DNA of 8,555 bases. Source: Caldilineaceae bacterium (GTDB lineage Bacteria; Chloroflexota; Anaerolineae; Caldilineales; Caldilineaceae). Shown here in pieces: positions 6,596 to 8,555 of the stretch. Within the stretch, counting starts at the first letter, position 1, and every line of letters starts with the position of its first letter. Below the pieces are notes generated by a model, which did not search any database, was not told the DNA's origin, and saw only the letters and a program-made list of their open reading frames with translations. The stretch covers positions 1 through 8,555 of the forward strand of contig JAPPKT010000529.1 of assembly GCA_028819675.1 (NCBI GenBank). Reading direction: 5' to 3'. The translations under genes and the position numbers were made by a program.

Positions 6596-6597
6596 CG

Positions 6598-8555
6598 GTG
6601 ACAGATCAAGCAGTTGAATGGAATGAGTTCGTCAGCAACCATACCGCCGGCCATCTCTTGCAGACGCACGAATGGGCCACCCTGAAATGCCGCTTCGGCT
6701 GGAGCGCCAGACGCGTTCACATGCCGCAATCCGCAGACCAAGGCCTCGCGCAGGCCGGGGCGCTGCTCCTCTTTCGCAAAGTCATGGGCCAGGTCCTGGC
6801 CTACGTCCCCAGAGGCCCGCTTGTAGACTGGTCCGACGCGACGCAGACGGAAGCAGTCGTGGCGAGCATGTGCGATGTTGCCCGGCAGGAGGGGGCGTTC
6901 GCGCTGAAAATCGAACCGGGTCTTCTCGACACGGCAGTAAACCGCCAGCGTCTTAGTACGGCCGGCTTCCAGCCCAGCCCCCATTCGATTCAGCCTCGCA
7001 GCACCGTTGTCGTCGATCTACAGCCGGACGTCGATGCGATCTTGGCGCAGATGAAGAGCAAGTGGCGTTACAACATCCGCTTGGCCGCGCGCAAAGGCGT
7101 CAGCGTGCGTAAGCTGGAGGCGCATGAGCTGCCCCTGTTCCAGCAACTGATGGAAGAGACGGGAAAGCGGGACGGCTTTTCCGTCCACAGCGCCGCCTAC
7201 TACCGTGATGCATACGAACTGCTGGCCTCCCGCTGGGGCGCCTTCCTGCTGGCCTCGTTTGAGGGCGAACCGCTGGCCAGCATTGCTGTCTTTGCCGTCG
7301 GTTCGACCGCCTGCTACCTGTGGGGGGCCAGCAACAATCGCCATCGCAACCTTATGCCCAATCACGCACTCCAATGGGAAGCCATGCGCTGGGCCAGGGA
7401 ACGCGGCTGCGCACGCTATGATCTCTGGGGCATCCCCGACGAGATCGGCGCCGTCGCCACCGGTCTCTGGGAAGAAGGGCGCAAGACCGTATCCGCCGAG
7501 AAGGCGCCGGTCAATCTGAATGCGCTGCCAGCCGGGGATCTCTGGGGCGTCTTCCGTTTCAAACAGGGTTTTGGCGGCGCAGTTGAGCGCACAGTCGGCG
7601 CGTGGGATCTCCCCTTGCGGCGACAGGTCTACAATCTCTATCAGGGCGCACTGCTGGCGAAGGACAGGGCTGGCAGGAACTTGCCCCCGGCAAAGAGGCA
7701 GGAGGAGCGAGGGAAGACCTCCTCCCCTTCCTCCCCTGCGGTAACCATGGAACCGGTGGTGACGGCCTCAGCGTGGGAAGATCTGTTGGAGCAGTTGCCG
7801 CCCGACCGCAGCCACGTGCTCCAAAGTTGGTCGTGGGGTGCCGTCAAAGCCGGCAGCGGTTGGCGCGTTGAGCGTTGGCGTCTGCTGCGCGGCGGGCGCC
7901 CCTTGGGGGCCTTTCAGTGGCTGTCGCGGCAGCCTACGGCAGGGCTGCCCTTGCGCGTCGCTTACGTGCCCAAAGGCCCGCTGCTGGACTGGTCGGACGA
8001 CGAAGCAGCTGCACTGGTATTGGCGCAGATCGAAGAGCTGTGCCGGCGGCGGGGCTGCCTTCAGGTGAAAATCGATCCTGACGTCAGCGAGGAGGATAGC
8101 GAAGGAGTCCGCCTGAAGCAACTGCTGGTCCAGCGCAACTGGCGCTTCAGCCCGGAGCAGATCCAGTTCAAGAACACCGGCTTCACCGACATCACCCGGT
8201 CCGATGAAGAACTGCTGGCCGCGTTCAAGAGCAAATGGCGCTATAATATCCGGTTGGCTGAACGGCGGGAAGTCACCGTCCGCTGCGGCGATGTTGCAGA
8301 CCTGCCGGCCTTCTATCGACTCTACCAGGAAACGAGCGCCCGCGATGGTTTTCTGATCCGCCCCTTCGCCTACTACGACGCCTTGTGGCGTATGTTTCTG
8401 AAGATGCAGGAGGATGAGGGGAACCTGACCGGCGGAGCGCTGTTGCTGGCCGACCATCCGCAGGAGTCTCAGCCGGTTGCCGGGCTGTTCCTGCTCCGTT
8501 ACGGTCGTCAAACTCTCTATTTCAACGGGGCCAGCAGTGCACGCCGCCGCCGCGA
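6598..8555 (+). CDS. tandem FemAB/FemX-family peptidoglycan-bridge aminoacyltransferase (3' end beyond window)
   Basis: FemAB enzymes use aminoacyl-tRNA to add amino acids to the lipid II stem peptide in the cytoplasm. From GTG 6598 the frame is open for 652 codons to the edge and contains two modules of the GNAT-like FemAB fold. Module 1 (about 1-353) shows HLLQTHEWA (19-27), VPRGPLVDWSD, KSKWRYNIRLA (153-163), ETGKRDGF, YLWGASNNRHRN and DLWGIPDE (275-282). Module 2 (about 386 onward) repeats the order: HVLQSWSWG, VPKGPLLDWSD, KSKWRYNIRLA (544-554), ETSARDGF and YFNGASSARRR, and is cut before its own DLWG-type end. The period is 391 residues. A Pro/Ser/Lys-rich linker (about 354-385) joins them. 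A single FemX is about 335 residues, so this is a two-domain protein. The exact substrate is unknown; a role in other aminoacyl transfer is possible. It diverges from modA. Confidence 0.9.
   Translation, partial: MTDQAVEWNEFVSNHTAGHLLQTHEWATLKCRFGWSARRVHMPQSADQGLAQAGALLLFRKVMGQVLAYVPRGPLVDWSDATQTEAVVASMCDVARQEGAFALKIEPGLLDTAVNRQRLSTAGFQPSPHSIQPRSTVVVDLQPDVDAILAQMKSKWRYNIRLAARKGVSVRKLEAHELPLFQQLMEETGKRDGFSVHSAAYYRDAYELLASRWGAFLLASFEGEPLASIAVFAVGSTACYLWGASNNRHRNLMPNHALQWEAMRWARERGCARYDLWGIPDEIGAVATGLWEEGRKTVSAEKAPVNLNALPAGDLWGVFRFKQGFGGAVERTVGAWDLPLRRQVYNLYQGALLAKDRAGRNLPPAKRQEERGKTSSPSSPAVTMEPVVTASAWEDLLEQLPPDRSHVLQSWSWGAVKAGSGWRVERWRLLRGGRPLGAFQWLSRQPTAGLPLRVAYVPKGPLLDWSDDEAAALVLAQIEELCRRRGCLQVKIDPDVSEEDSEGVRLKQLLVQRNWRFSPEQIQFKNTGFTDITRSDEELLAAFKSKWRYNIRLAERREVTVRCGDVADLPAFYRLYQETSARDGFLIRPFAYYDALWRMFLKMQEDEGNLTGGALLLADHPQESQPVAGLFLLRYGRQTLYFNGASSARRRR
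7700..7737 (+). repeat. purine/pyrimidine low-complexity tract with an inverted repeat, in the interdomain linker of the FemAB gene
   Basis: AGGAGG (7700-7705) and CCTCCT (7718-7723) form an inverted repeat with a 12-nt purine-rich loop. A pure pyrimidine run of 20 bases (7718-7737) follows. The tract encodes the linker residues around EERGKTSSPSSP. The AGGAGGAG resembles a strong ribosome binding site, but no start codon lies 4-12 bases after it. Confidence 0.45.

Larger units (their letters stand above)
6197..6597. other. divergent regulatory region between modA and the FemAB gene
   Basis: The roughly 400 bp between the two divergent starts hold no convincing gene. They contain a minus-strand promoter for modA (6342-6370), a plus-strand extended -10 for the FemAB gene (6468-6476), a 10-bp direct repeat around the latter, and ribosome binding sites at both ends. 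The modA frame happens to stay open through most of it (to a GTG at 6511), including an ATG at 6449-6451. That stretch has no signal-peptide or domain character and would overlap both promoters. Confidence 0.5.

Noticed and set aside
6508..6984. Minus-strand open frame (158 codons) opposite the start of the FemAB gene
   Set aside because: It overlaps conserved module 1 sequence and has no recognisable features of its own.
7768..8511. Minus-strand open frame (247 codons) opposite the second FemAB module
   Set aside because: The plus-strand frame carries clear FemAB motifs repeated from module 1; the antisense product looks like no protein family.

Overview
The window is high-GC bacterial DNA, roughly 60% by eye. 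It looks like a chromosomal segment rather than a mobile element: there is no transposase, integrase, phage gene, CRISPR array or recognisable RNA gene. The mix of genes suggests a Chloroflexota (Anaerolineae/Caldilineae-like) bacterium. The main clues are a stand-alone single-domain glutamate formiminotransferase and a FemAB-family protein with the DLWGIPDE-type C-terminal motif. This assignment is inferred from protein style only.

Five genes lie head to tail on the minus strand, so in transcription order they run from right to left. modA (molybdate-binding lipoprotein) and modB (molybdate permease) overlap by 14 bp and are clearly translationally coupled. The usual ATPase gene modC does not follow. 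A perfect hairpin covers the modB stop codon, and after 131 bp comes ftcD (glutamate formiminotransferase). A 409-bp gene-free stretch follows, with a plausible minus-strand promoter. Then come a family 2 glycosyltransferase and, 108 bp further on, a polyprenyl-phosphate sugar-1-phosphate transferase. These last two look like part of a surface-polysaccharide (exopolysaccharide, capsule or glycan) operon: the transferase primes the lipid carrier and the glycosyltransferase extends the chain. The last 234 bases at the left edge hold only a doubtful partial reading frame.

The right quarter is on the plus strand. It holds one long gene, cut by the window end, that encodes two complete-looking FemAB/FemX modules in tandem (652 codons visible). 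It starts at a GTG with a strong ribosome binding site and so lacks an ATG at its true start. FemAB enzymes move amino acids from aminoacyl-tRNA to the peptidoglycan stem peptide, so this gene and the polysaccharide genes share a cell-envelope theme. The molybdate genes and ftcD are metabolic.

modA and the FemAB gene diverge from a shared region of about 400 bp. It holds a good minus-strand promoter (TTGACA, 17 bp, extended -10), a plus-strand extended -10, and a 10-bp direct repeat around the latter. I see no clearly new multi-gene system. The points most worth a second look are the tandem FemAB protein, the ambiguous modA start, and the molybdate operon without modC.
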